Source: Hymenopus coronatus
Taxonomy: Eukaryota > Arthropoda > Insecta > Mantodea > Hymenopodidae
Length of the DNA stretch: 64,000 nucleotides
Direction: 5' to 3'
Assembly (NCBI GenBank): GCA_030762935.1
Contig: CM060884.1
Coordinates: 72,605,196 to 72,669,195 of the forward strand
The translations under genes and the position numbers were made by a program. This document shows positions 33,496 to 44,727 of this stretch, in pieces (position 1 is the first letter of the stretch; each line of letters opens with the position of its first letter). The notes beneath the pieces are model-generated. The model did no database searches and was not told where the DNA came from. It was given only the letters and a program-made list of their open reading frames with translations.

Positions 33496-34206
33496 TCTGC
33501 TGTGTACCATTCACATGACTTTCTCTATATCTCTGCAACAAATTATTGTTAAAAATCTTAAGCTGATTGCTATGTGACTGAAGTTCCTTTGTTTGTATCG
33601 ACAGAAATTGACAAATTTCGTTATGAGAAAAATATGCGTTTTTCAAAGCAGAAACAATAAACAACGAATGTCTAAAAAGACGATGTACTCCACGAAAAAA
33701 ATGTATATAACATAAATTGTGTGTTTTAACGTGTTCTATATTTTTCGTGTAGCAAGTTTTTGTCCATTTCTTACAGTTTAGCAGTTATTCAAAATGTCGT
33801 AAAATTCATCCAGAATGAAGTACTCTTCAGAGGCTATTCCCAGAAAATTCAAGATATACCTTTAATATACGAAATTTTAATCAAAGTCATTAGAGCCGTT
33901 TTTGAAAAAATAAAAATTTTCGAAAAAAGTTCCATGTAAAGGGTAGTTGGTGGTGGGGGGATTTTTCTCAACACCTTCGTGTTGAATCCCTTGAAGATAC
34001 TAAACTTAAATACCAAGTATATTAGCGACTTTTCGTTTTTGAGTTATCGTGTTCACAGACACACACGGACCTTTTTCCGAAAACTTTTTTTTAGATAAAG
34101 GGGACCCTAAAACATTTATTTCCGGTGAAATCTCGGTATCGAATTTTTGGGTGGAGTGCAATGCCTTCTCTATGCACTATGTACATAGTGCGAATAGAGA
34201 AGAGTA
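33496..34206 (+). mobile_element. TC-hairpin element with internal deletion
   Basis: It begins TCTGCTGTGTACC. It loses about 150 bp between TTGTTAAAAATCTTA and AGCTGATTGCTATGTGACT, which joins two distant blocks, and ends GAATAGAGAAGAGTAA. Confidence 0.8.
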
Positions 34207-34223
34207 AAAACAAATCACATTTT

Positions 34224-34364
34224 TACTTTCTCTACACGTATTATGTACACAGTGTACAGAGAAGGTATTGTAATGCACCCAAAAATTCGATACCGAGATT
34301 TCACCGGAAATACATGTTTAAGACACCCTGAATACAAAAAAAAAAGCATTTTTAGAAAATTGTC

Positions 34365-34395
<31 letters not shown>

Positions 34396-35198
34396 CTGTC
34401 TATGAGTGTGTATGTGTGTATGTGGGTGTGTCTGTGTGTATGTGTGTTTCTGTCTGTCTGTGTGTGTGTTTCTGTCTGTCTGTGTGTGTGTCTGTGTGTA
34501 TGTGTCTATGTGGACAGCATAGCTCAAAGACGGAAAGACCGTTAAGTACCAAATTTGGTAATTAAGTTCAGTATCCTTCAGGGATGCGACACGAAGGTTT
34601 TGAGAAACTGCCCCACACAAACTACCGTTCTCACGGAAGAAGTTTTGAAAAAAATGATTTTCTAAAAAATGGCTCTAACGGTTTTGATTAAAATACCGTA
34701 TATTGAAGATATATACCTGACAAATAATATGTATATATTGAATTTTCTGGTAATAGCCTATGAAGACTACTTTATTCTGGATGAACTTTCCGGAATTGTG
34801 TATAACTGGCAAACCGTAAGAGAGAGACAAAAGCTCTCTACACAAAATTGTAGAGTACATTAAAATTTATGTCATATACATTTTTTCCCCGGAGTTGATC
34901 GGTTTTTAGATATTCCTATTTTCTGTTTCAGCTATGAAGAACTTACTTTACACATACAGGAATTTGTCAACTGCTGTCCATACAAACAAAGGAACTTCAG
35001 TCACATAGCAACCAGCTTTTGACTGTTACTTTAATCTATGGCACTATCTTATTTCGCTTCTATTTACAAGAAAGCAAGTAATAAGACGATTTCTGCTAAT
35101 TTTTTCTCAATTATCATGAAGAAAACAGAAGCATAAATTTTTTAACCATAATTTGTTGCAGAGATGTAGCGAAAGTCATGTGAATGAAGCACATCAGA
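34224..35198 (-). mobile_element. TC-hairpin element with a greatly enlarged repeat zone
   Basis: The GT/CTGT zone spans about 34366-34510, roughly 145 bp of GTGTGT, CTGTCTGT and TATGTGTG mixtures, against some 15-30 bp in most copies. Otherwise it is a normal subfamily A copy with hairpin left and ACATCAGA right. Confidence 0.85.
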
Positions 35199-35454
35199 TT
35201 CTTCCTTCTAAGGAACAGAAGTAAAGGTATTGCTGAATATTGTTAGCTCATTATCTTAAATAATTGTTAAGGTGATGGGTGAATCTTTAACATTTTAAGA
35301 TGGGAAATTTCGAATCTCCTTAAAATATATACACACACACAGTTCCGGAAGCTTGTCAGGACTCCGGCGCTGTATTCCTTTTGTCTCCATTTTTTCTAGT
35401 TTCCTTAGTAGACCTTATTATTCTTAACGTTTTCCTTTTACACATACATAAACA
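35199..35454. other. Non-repetitive stretch
   Basis: It contains a short CA tract (35328-35340) and little else. Confidence 0.3.
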
Positions 35455-35562
35455 CAGAAAAACTCATGCCCAAGGCGGGACTCGAACCCACGATCCTGTA
35501 CACCACGAAGCGCCAAAGCGAGACACTTTAACGAGCGCGGCCACCGGGACCGGCAACGTTAA
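35455..35562 (-). mobile_element. tRNA-derived SINE head, reversed
   Basis: Reversed, it reads GGTCCCGGTGGCCGCGCTCG (A-box side) and GTGGGTTCGAGTCCCGCC (B box, clear T-arm stem). The next 33 bp (35563-35595) resemble the LINE segment at 1228-1262 (GTCTTCCGTGCC(T/C)GCCAGTAG). Confidence 0.7.
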
Positions 35563-35596
35563 GTTTAGCTGGTCCGCGTCTTCCGTGCCCGCCAGT

Positions 35597-35846
35597 AGGT
35601 ATTGTAATTTTTTGGTAGTGTTTAACGCCCGCTTTAACTATTTATGGCACCGCAGGCGGTGACACTGATGATACATGAATGAAGATGGAGCACCAGTGGA
35701 ATGCGATGGCGGGGGAAACCGGAGAACCCGGAGAAAACCCGCCTCAGCTTTGTCCACCACAAATCTCACATACGGTCGCTTGGGATCGAAATCCGGCCGT
35801 CTAGGTGAGAGGGGAGTGGTCTAACCACTCGGCCACGGCGCGGCCT
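35597..35846 (-). mobile_element. SINE type 2, reversed
   Basis: It runs from the tail (TGTTTAACGCCCGCTTTAAC) through GGAATGCGATGGCGGGGGAA to the head (GATCGAAATCCGGCC, CCACTCGGCCACGGCGCGGC). It is directly joined to the LINE-like 33-mer on its left. Confidence 0.85.
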
Positions 35847-36949
35847 AAATTTGTAAATAAAGATTTGTGTTGATAACTTTCCTTGTTGTTTAGTTATGTT
35901 AAATCGCCTGACTCTTTCTGGATGACCCTCGAGTGTCTACTAAATGATAAACTGTAATAACTTCAGGTGACATTAAAAGGTATGTTTAAGATGAACACGC
36001 AGATCTGGGTGATCAGGAATTGCTGGAGACGTTACGGCCCAGCTATCGTCTGCAGTTGCACACTTATTCATTACCCTGATTACTTAGAAGCAGTGAAAAT
36101 TCTTGCAGCTATATATTGCATGGGACTGTTTTTCCCTTAGGCTCTACGGTTCTCTATCTTGCTTCTCCAAGTTTAACAATCTCCTTTTCCTCTGTGTATT
36201 CTGCCATCTACTTGAACACCATCTAATTAATGAGATTGCGTGAATGAATGCGAAGTGCGGAAACTCGGCTTCTGTGGTCATTAATTTACAAGACCATACA
36301 AAAAGCCACGAAGCGTCTGTTGTTATTCCAGGGCCATCCATCCGTCGAGAACTTTCATTGGCTATATAGCCAAGATGTATTGAATCTCAGCCCCCGTCTG
36401 CTCTTTGAATTTATACGCATTTGGCATGAAAGTTGCTTCCAGGTCAGAGAGAGGAGGCCGATTTTAGCAGTGAATTCGTGCACAATGTTTCAAGAGCAGC
36501 ATTGTGAATACAACACGGTAGCCAAGCAAATTAACTAGCTCTTTGTAGGCAGCTCTTTTCTTGCTTTTCTGTTTCGTCTTCTTCCTTTGGTTGTAAGTGC
36601 AGTTTCTTCGACCGTGAACTGATGCTCGGATTTTATTTCATTCGTTTGTAATTCAAAAGAAGTTTTGTTACTAGTTATGAGATGGGCGAATAAATAAGTA
36701 AAACTATGTTAACATCTTAGCTTTTTTCGTGAAAATTATTAAACACAATCACAGCTTTATAAAACGTGTCCCGATGTTGTATTTATTTGAAAATAAGCTA
36801 ATGTTTATATAAAATCGTATATGTGAATGTACAAAGTCGTTTATTAAGTGACGCACACAATTTTATATGTAGGCAGAGTTAACGAAATTTTAAATAACCA
36901 CATACCTTCTGTTCTTCCTTCATAACGTCTTCGTTTTATTTATTTTTAG
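35847..36949. other. Non-repetitive region with one duplicated segment
   Basis: A 96-codon open frame on the plus strand (36248-36538, starting MRSAETRLLWSLIYK) has no recognisable motif and no supporting signals. 36563-36775 is duplicated at 37950-38165. The rest is AT-rich and unassigned. Confidence 0.35.
36563..36775. repeat. Duplicated segment, copy 1 (partner 37950-38165)
   Basis: It shares GATGCTCGGATTTTATTTCA, CAAAAGAAGTTTTGTTACT and GCGAATAA with copy 2 in the same direction. Divergence is about 10-15 percent by eye, with indels. Confidence 0.8.
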
Positions 36950-37240
36950 TTTTTTCAATTGTTTCATTTGTAGAGCCCCCTTTAAATTATATTGTTATAT
37001 CGGGGGCTTTGACTTGAGAAACACTGATAGTGTGTTTTTCTCGCTGAACTGTTGCTTTCTTAACGTAGGTTTTTCAGTTTTATACTATTAAACTCACACT
37101 CATTCACTCTCATATTTATACTCTATGGGGATAAGGAATGAATCTGGTTAAAGAAAAATTCCCTGACCTAGTCAGGAATCGCACCTAGGACCCCCGGATG
37201 AGAAATTTTGTTGTTCTCCCACAGATGGCTAAGATACCAT
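36950..37240 (-). mobile_element. SINE type 4, reversed
   Basis: The left end holds AGCCCCCTTTAAATT and ATATCGGGGGCTTT, complementary GCCCCC/GGGGGC arms of a stem-loop. The tRNA-like head lies at the right (AGGAATCGCACCTAGGACC). The second copy is at 42677-42948. Confidence 0.8.
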
Positions 37241-37496
37241 TTATCTTTAAATGACGCTGCTCCTGAAACGGATGTTACTGCGGAGCTATTTCTTTCTGCA
37301 GAGCAGGAGGCGATTTCAAATGCAGTGTGTCAGAGGTAGAACGAGATAAAGCAAGACCCTCAAATCTCTCACACTCGGGAGAGCGAGACCAGATGGATGA
37401 TACGGAACTGACATACTTTGAGTAAGAAAAAAGGAAGTTGTGTATTACTTATTGGACTTACCTTATAGACTTATACATCGTTGCACCAATATCAAG

Positions 37497-37795
37497 TCGC
37501 CCTCCGTGGCGTAATAGTTACCATGCTAACTTCATATACCTAAGGTCGCGGGTTCAAACCCGGCGGAGGACGATGGAATTTTTTGGGCGTAAAAATCCTT
37601 AGCATGGCTTCCTTCGGAAGGGAAGTAAAGCCGTGGGTCCTGTGTCGTAGATTTACGGCACGTAAAAGAACCTCAAACCTGATAGAGAGGCCTCTGAACA
37701 AAATTAAGCGACCTTTCACGCCCAGTATAGAATGGGACGCTAAGAACCGAAGGAGTTAAAGAGCGTGCATAAATAACACGCCATTTCCATTTACC
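37497..37795 (+). mobile_element. SINE type 1, most complete copy with tRNA-like head
   Basis: The head (about 37500-37572) has A-box-like GTGGCGTAATAGTTACCATG and B box GGTTCAAACCC inside a CGGG/CCCG stem. CCTCCG at the start pairs with CGGAGG at the end like an acceptor stem. The body continues GGGCGTAAAAATCCTTAGCA to AGTTAAAGAGCGTGCATAA. Other copies are at 2738, 5488, 11290 and 58237. Confidence 0.85.
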
Positions 37796-37949
37796 AATTT
37801 CAATCAAACTTAGCACAACGCGACAATTTCTGCATAGCTTAGAATTCATCATTTCTCCCAAGTTCCCAGGATTAACTATTTAATTTTATTCACCATCTTC
37901 GAAGCTCGCAAGATCATATATTTTTCATCAGTAAATGCAATAGAGCTGA

Positions 37950-38165
37950 TTCTGTTTCGTCTTCTTCCATTGTATATCTCTTTTTGGCTGTAAGTGCAGC
38001 TTCTTCCACCGTGAACAGATGCTCGGATTTTATTTCATTCGTTTGTAATCCAAAAGAAGTTTTGTTACTGATGACGAGAAAGGCGAATAAGTAAGTAAAG
38101 CTATGATAACAATCTTAGTTCTTTTCGTGATGACTTAAGGAAATTATTCACAACTTTATAAAAAC
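37950..38165. repeat. Duplicated segment, copy 2 (partner 36563-36775)
   Basis: It matches copy 1 from TCTGTTTCGTCTTCTTCC on and runs up to AACTTTATAAAA, where a TC-hairpin element begins. It has an extra ATCTCTTTT segment. Confidence 0.8.
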
Positions 38166-39064
38166 TCTGATGTGTTCCATTCCCATGACTTTGTCTAGCT
38201 ACTCTACAACAAAAGTCTTACAACAGGTAATTCCTCTTTCAACACTATGCTAATCGAGATAAACATTAGCAGAATTTTGCTACTTAGTTCCTTATAAGTA
38301 GAATAGAACTAAGGGAAGGCACTAGGCTAAAGTGATAGTCAAATGTTTTAAAAGCTGATGCTATGTGATTGTCATTGCAAATAGCCTCTTTGCTTGGCCA
38401 GATTTCGAACAAAAGAAAAACGAACACTCCCGTCTGCGAAAAGTATAAGCACTTCACAACTGATGCTAATAACAAGGAGTGCCTCTAAACGGTTAAATTC
38501 CACGAAAATAAGGTATATGACATAATTTGTGTATTTTAACGAGATCTACATTTTTTGTAGAGTAAGTTTTTTTCTATCTCTTACGGTTTACTAGTTATTC
38601 TAAATTAAGCAAAATTCATCCAGAATAAACAGGTGTTTATAAACTATTCCCAGAAAATTTAAGATACAAATTTTATTTGTAATAAAATGGCTTTAATATG
38701 TGATATTTTAATCAAAATAGTATAGAGCCATTTTAAGATAAACAAAATTTTCGAAAATTTTTCCATGTAAAGGATAGTTAGGGGTGGGGGGATTTTCTTT
38801 AAAATCTTGATGTCCTATCCCTCGAAGATACCAATCTTAAATACCAAGTTTGGTAATTAACCGTCTTTTCGTTTTTGAGCTATGCTGCCCCAGACACACA
38901 CTCACATACACACAGACACACACACGGGCAGTTTTCTAAAGTGGTTTTTCTGGATTCAGGGGGACCCAAACCATTTATTTCCGGAGAAATAGCGGCATCG
39001 AACTTTTGGATGCAATACAATAACTTCTCTATGCACTATGTACATAGTACGTGTAGAGAAAGTA
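38166..39064 (+). mobile_element. TC-hairpin element, full-length, subfamily B
   Basis: It begins TCTGATGTGTTCC. The B block is present (GGCCAGATTTCGAACAAAAG, CACTCCCGTCTGCGAAAAG) and it ends GTGTAGAGAAAGTA. Confidence 0.85.
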
Positions 39065-39407
39065 TACATTTAAAAGGATTCATAATTTTGTCGCAATTTG
39101 GCTGATGCATTACCTTGTGCCCAGGTGAATATTGTGTGGTTATATGAGCTGAACTGTGAACGAGGTTTTCCTTTGAGAACAGAATTCCGCACTATGATGT
39201 GGATACGCGATACAACAGCTGCCCTACCTACCGCCTTGCTTTGACATCACTTCCTTCTTTGCACACATCGTGGCAGCTGATGTAACAATATCACCCGGTC
39301 CAGCTGACGGAAACACAAAAACCATACGTACATGGAACGGCTTCTAAGAGACACCATACTGATCGCTTCCACGATTAGCCTAAAACATCTGTCACTCTTC
39401 TTTCCTA
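39065..39407. other. Non-repetitive stretch
   Basis: No gene is recognised. The mariner terminus at 39408 bounds it on the right. Confidence 0.35.
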
Positions 39408-40568
39408 TACGAGGGTGGACTGATAAGCACATCATTTAAAAACATCTGATGTGTTTCATTCACATGACTTTCTCTACATATCTGCAATAAAGTAGTTTTA
39501 AAAAGCTTATCCTTCTATTAACTTCCTGCTAATCGAGAAAAAATTAGCAGAAATAGACTCATTGCTTCCTTGTAAGTAGAAGCGAAATAACGGAGTACCA
39601 TAGGTTAAAGTGATAGTCAAAAGCTGGTTGCTATGTGACTCAAGTTCCTTTGTTTGTATGGACATGAGTTCACAAAGTCCTGTATGAGAAAAGTATGTTT
39701 TTTATACCTGAAACGAAAAATAAGGAATATCTAAAAAAAAAAAAATAAAAAAAAAAAAAATAGAAAATAAAAAAAAGTTCAACTCCACGAAAAAAATGTC
39801 TATAACATAAATTGGGTGTTTTAACGTTTTCTAAATTTGTAGCGTGGTAAGTTTTTGTCCATCCCTTACGGTTTAGCAGGTATGCAAAATTTCGTAAAAT
39901 TGACCCAGAGGCTATTACCAAAAATTTCAAAATATACATTTTATTTGTCAGGTAAATATCTTTAATATACAACATCTTAGTCAAAATCGTTAGAGCCATT
40001 TTTTAGAAAATCAAAATTTTCGGAAAAAGTTCTATGTAAAGGGTAGTTTGGGGTGGAGGGATTTTTCTCAAAATCTTCGTGTCGCATCCGCGGAAAATAC
40101 TAAACTTAAATACCATGTTTGGTATTTTACCGACTTTTCGTTTTTGAGTTATCGTGTTCACGGACACACGGATACACACACCCACGAACCTTTTTCTGAA
40201 AATACTTTTTTTAGGTAATCGACCCTAAAACATATATTTCCGGTGAAATCTCGGTATCGAATTCTTTGGTGGAGTGCAATACCTTCTCTATACACTATGT
40301 ACATAGTTCGTATAGAGAAAGTAAAAAACTGTTTTTGCTTTATATCACAACATAATCTCCAGAAAGGCTAATACATTTGTCATATCGGTGTTCTAATTTA
40401 ATTAAACCATCTCTGTAGTGGGATTTATCAGGGTCCTGCATGAATGACCTCCTCGTTGCTGTGAAATGTTCGTCCTCCAAGAACATTTTTGAGGTTAGTA
40501 GTCACTGTGTGCTAGATCTGGCGAGTAAAGTGGATGTTCAAGCAATTCCAAATTTAATGCGCACATTT
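39408..40568 (-). mobile_element. Mariner relic split by a TC-hairpin element
   Basis: The 3' terminus lies at the left: TA then CGAGGGTGGACTGATAAG (39408-39427). The body resumes at 40325 and runs to 40568 with reversed transposase sequence matching 17060-17320 (CTTGGAGGACGAACATTTC and GAGGAGGTCATTCATGC when reversed). It belongs to the same lineage as the element at 16208 and is truncated beyond the LELLEH block. Confidence 0.8.
39445..40323 (+). mobile_element. TC-hairpin element, full-length, inserted in a mariner
   Basis: It begins TCTGATGTGTTTC and ends GTATAGAGAAAGTA. Mariner sequence on both sides fixes its limits at about 879 bp. A long A/T tract near 39730-39775 is private to this copy. 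Confidence 0.9.
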
Positions 40569-40569
40569 T

Positions 40570-42108
40570 TACTTTCTCTACACGTACTATGCACATAGTG
40601 AAAAGAGAAGGTATTGTAATGCACCCAAAAATTTGAAACCGAGATTTCACCGGAAATACATGTTTTGAGACCTCCTGAATCCAAAAAAAAAAAAAAAAAG
40701 CTTTTTACTTTCTCTATACAAACTATGTACATAGTGTATAGAGAAGGTATTTGTAAGTGTGTCTGTGTGACTGTGGACAGCATAGCTCAAAAACGAAAAG
40801 TCTTTAAAAACCAAATTTGGTATTTAGGTTTGGTGTCTTCCAAGGTTGCAACACGAAGATTTTCAAGAAAATCCCCCACCTCCAATTACCCTTTACATGG
40901 AATTTTTTTCGCAAATTTTGATTTTCTAAAAATTGCCTCTAACGATTTTGATTAAAATATCATATATTACCTCACAAATAAAATGTATATCTTAAATTTT
41001 CTGGGAATAACCTCTGAAGACTATTTTGTTCTTGAGGAATTTTGCATAGCTGCTAAGCCGTAAGATATACAAAACTTCCTTACTACACAAAAAATGTAAA
41101 GCACATTAAAACACACAATTTATGTTATATACATTTTTTTCCTGCAGTTCATCGTTTTTGAGATATTCCTTGTTTTTGGTGTCAGTCTTGAAAAACATAC
41201 TTTTCTCATACAGGAATTTGTCAACTCCAGTCCATACAAACAAAGGAACATCAGTCACATAGCAGCCAGCTTTTGACGATCACTTTAACCTATGCTACTC
41301 CCTTATTTCGCTTCGACTTACAAGGAAGCAAGTAATAAGACTATTTCTGCTTATTTTTTCTCGATTGGATGAAGTAAATATTAGCATAAGCTTTTTAACA
41401 ATAGTTTGTTGCAGGGATGCAGAGAAAGTCATGTAAATGGAATACAGCAGAATTTTTAGAGAAATGTCCCTGTGTGTGTCTGTGTATGTGTGTATTTGGG
41501 TGTGTCTGTGACCATGATAACTCAAAAACTTAGAGTCGGCAAAATATCAAACTTTGTATTTAGGTTTAGTATCTTTTAGGGATGCGATACGAAGATTTTG
41601 AGAAACCCCCCCCCCCCAGACCACTGTTTACATGAAACTTTTTTTGAAAATTTTGATTTTCTCAAAAATGGCTCTAAAGATTTTGGTTAAAGTAATATTT
41701 AATGACATATATAGTGTATATCTTGAATTTACTCGGAAGATTACTTTATTCTGGATGAAAATGTAGAACACGTTAAAACGCAAAATTTATGTTACCCAAA
41801 TACATCTTTTTCGTGAAGTTGATCGTTGTTAAAATATTCCTTGTTTTTAGTTTCAGCTTTGATAAACGTATACTTTACTCATACAGGAATGTGTCAATAG
41901 AAACAAAGGAACTTCAGTCACATAGCAACCAGCTTTTGACTAACACTTTAGCCTATGATACTCCCAGAACATGGAAGGAAGTAAACAAGCAATAAGACGA
42001 TTCCTGCTCATTCTTTCTCGATTAGTAGGAGTAAACAGAAGAATATGCTTTTTAACAATAATTTATTGTAGGAATGTAGAGAAAGTCATGAGAATGGAAC
42101 ACACAAGA
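40570..42108 (-). mobile_element. TC-hairpin element, outer copy interrupted by another copy
   Basis: The hairpin piece (40570-40705) ends in an A17 run and GCTTTT. The right piece (41452-42108) resumes ATTTTTAGAGAAATGTCC and runs to ACACAAGA. A C10 run lies near 41609. Confidence 0.8.
40706..41451 (-). mobile_element. TC-hairpin element nested in the copy at 40570-42108, same orientation
   Basis: Its hairpin (TACTTTCTCTATACAAAC to GAGAAGG, about 45 bp) is joined directly to the GTGTGTCTGTGTGACTG zone, so about 80 bp between hairpin and repeat zone are gone. It ends ACAGCAGA. Confidence 0.8.
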
Positions 42109-42664
42109 TTTTTACTCTCCCTACACATACTATGTACATAGTGTATAGAAGAAATATTGTATTTCACCTAAAAATTCGATACTGAGATTTCACTGGAAAT
42201 ACATGTTTTAGGACCCCCAGAATCCAAAAAAAGCATTTTCAGAAAAATCTCCCTTAGTGTGTTTATGAGTATGTGTGAGGAGAGAGCATATCTCAAAAAC
42301 GAAAAGACCGTCAAATACCAAAATTGGTATTGAAGTTCGGTATCTTCCACGGATACGAAAAGAGGATTTTAAAGAAAATTACCACTACTTTACTACCGTT
42401 TACATGGAAAAATGTTCGAACATTTTAATTTTCTAAAAACTGGCTGTAACGATTTTGATTAAAATGTCGTATATTTACATCCCAAATAAAATTTATATGT
42501 TGAATTTTCTGGGAATAGCCTCTAAAGGCTACTCTCGATCAATTTTACATTTTGCATAAATGCTGAACCGTAAGATATAGACAAATACTTATTAAACAAA
42601 AATATAGAGTTCGTTAAAACACACAATCTAAGTCATATTGTTTCTAAAGTTAACAAATCGAGAT

Positions 42665-42960
42665 ATTCCTTGTTATATTTTTTATTGTTTCATTTATATA
42701 GCCCCCTTTAACATCTAAAGTCATATCGGGGGCTTTGCACCTTAAACAATCGTTTTCTGTAGATTTAATTAATTTTATTTTCCTGAAACACACACACACA
42801 CATTCACTCTCACATACTTACTTCCAGACTCTGTGGGGGAGAGGGAGTGATTCTAGTTAAAGAAAAATTATCCGCCCAAGCCGGGAATCAAACCCGGGAC
42901 CTCCGGGTGAGAAGTCAGCTCGCTGATCACTCGACCACGGAGTCAGTTATTCCTTGTTAT
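42665..42960. repeat. 12-bp target-site duplication flanking SINE type 4
   Basis: ATTCCTTGTTAT stands at 42665-42676 and again at 42949-42960, directly either side of the SINE. The sequence occurs once at this place in uninterrupted TC-hairpin copies. Confidence 0.95.
42677..42948 (-). mobile_element. SINE type 4 with perfect target-site duplication
   Basis: Reversed, the tRNA-like head has GGTCGAGTGATCAGCGAGC and B box GGGTTTGATTCCC (near 42880-42930). The 3' end forms a stem-loop with GGGGGCT and AGCCCCC arms, followed by TGTTTCATTTATA-type AT-rich sequence. The 12-bp duplication fixes both ends. Confidence 0.95.
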
Positions 42961-43172
42961 TGGTTTCAGTTTTAAAATAATAATACATTTGTCAACTCCT
43001 GGCCACATAAACAAAGGGACTTCAATTTATGGCAACCAGCTTTTCAAATATTTAAATTTCGCGTTATAATAAGGTAATCAATCGCTTATTTCTGTTCTGC
43101 TTAAATGTAAGCAAGCAATAAGACGATTTCTGCAGAGATGTAGAGAAAGTCATGTCATTGAAACACATCAGA

Positions 43173-43898
43173 TTTTTGTTTAAATTAATGGTAAAGCTGT
43201 ACAATGATTCCACCATACTTACGGGCACGCTCGCGCGCACGCGCACACACATACAACGGTCTTAAGACGTTTACTGGCGATCCATACTTGAAAGATATTC
43301 AGATGCGAAAGTCGCCAGATTGCCGAAATTTTGACTTCTTCTTGCGGTCATTGGGGTTTTAGCTTTACAGATCCCTCGGCGGTTTAGGGCCCTCTACGTT
43401 GGGCTACACTTTGCAGCTTAGGACCTTAAATGCTTACAATACTGTTCTAATGACGAAATAACAAAAGTGCCCACGTATAGATGTAATGCCAAGTGGTGGA
43501 ACCATCCTATACTAATAATATTGGACATGCGAATTACAGAATCACATCCACAATAAATATTTTACAGTTGAATACCACAGTAACCTCAGCGAACACGAAT
43601 GAAACAGGATACACCACCGAAGTAATGTAATGTGTCGTTTAATTCAGTTTTACGTGCAGCCAAAATTGAGAGCTCGTTGAAACCGAACCTACGGCAATGA
43701 GTCACCAAGCAGGCACATATAGGGTAGTGAGGCAAGTTCCGCCCACTCCCGGCCACGTCACTGCAGGCGGAATAGAGGTCACTAGGCACGCTCTCGGTGA
43801 CCGTGAAATATGCAACACCACAAAGACACATGTGAGTCATATCTCCTCATCTGTCTTCCAGCCTACGACAATCACAAAACCACACAACCATATAAAAA
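43173..43898. other. Non-repetitive island, partly GC-rich
   Basis: An alternating purine-pyrimidine tract (CGCTCGCGCGCACGCGCAC, about 43228-43250) is followed by unassigned sequence. 43680-43850 is GC-richer (CCCACTCCCGGCCACGTCAC). No splice-bounded frame convinced me. Confidence 0.4.
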
Positions 43899-44724
43899 TC
43901 TTGTGTTACATTCACATGATTTCTCTACATCTCTGCAACAAACTATTGTTAAAAAGCTTATGTTTCTATTTACTTCATACTAATCGAGAAAAAAATACCA
44001 GAAATAGTCTTATTACTTACTTACTTACTTCCTTGTAAGTAGAAGTGATATTGGTTAAAGTGGTAGTCAAAAGCTGGTTGCTATGTGACTGAAGTTCCTT
44101 TGTTTGTATGGACACGAGTTGACAAATTCCTGTGTGAGAAAAGTATAAAATTTTCAAAGCTGAAACCAAAAATAAGGAATATCTCAAAATCGATCAACTC
44201 CTCGAAAAAAATTACATAACATAAATTGTGTGTTTTAATTGTCTACATTTTTGTGTGGTAAGTTTTTGTCCATTTCTTATGGCTTAGCAGTTATGCAAAA
44301 TTCATCCAAAATAAAGTAGTCTTCAGAGGCTATTCCCAGAAAATTCAAGTTACACATATTGTTTGTCAGGTAAATATTTTAAATATACGATATTTTAATC
44401 AAAATCGATAGAGCTATTTTTGAGAAAATAAAAATTTTCGAAAAGAGTTCCATGTGAAGGGTAGTTGGGCGGGCATTTTCTTGAAAATCTTCGTGTCGCA
44501 TCCTTGGAAGGTACCAAACTTAAATACCAAGTTTGGTATTTAACGGTCTTTTCGTATTTGAGCTATGCTGTCCACAGACACACAGACACACACGCACAAA
44601 AATGCTTGTTTTGGATTCAGGGGGACCCAAAACATATATTTCCGGTGAAATCTCAGTATGGAATTTTTGGGTGCATGACAATACCTTCTCTATACACTAT
44701 GTACATAGTACGTGTAGAGAAAGT
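43899..44724 (+). mobile_element. TC-hairpin element, near full-length
   Basis: It begins TCTTGTGTTACATTCACATG and ends GTGTAGAGAAAGTAA. It has a perfect internal stem at 44513-44541 and a short TTAC direct repeat near 44010-44030. Confidence 0.85.
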
Positions 44725-44727
44725 AAA

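Larger units (their letters stand above)
42113..43172 (-). mobile_element. TC-hairpin element split by a SINE
   Basis: The hairpin is at the left (TACTCTCCCTACACATAC). It is interrupted at GAGATATTCCTTGTTAT, resumes ATTCCTTGTTATTGGTTTC and ends ACACATCAGA. It starts a few bases after the previous copy ends. Confidence 0.85.

Noticed and set aside
34243..34620. Cysteine/valine-rich open frames on both strands
   Set aside because: They are translations of the GT/CA tract in a TC-hairpin element.
37500..37572. Possible genuine tRNA gene
   Set aside because: It has A and B boxes and an acceptor-like stem, but the sequence continues into a SINE body shared by four other loci, and I cannot build a clean anticodon arm.
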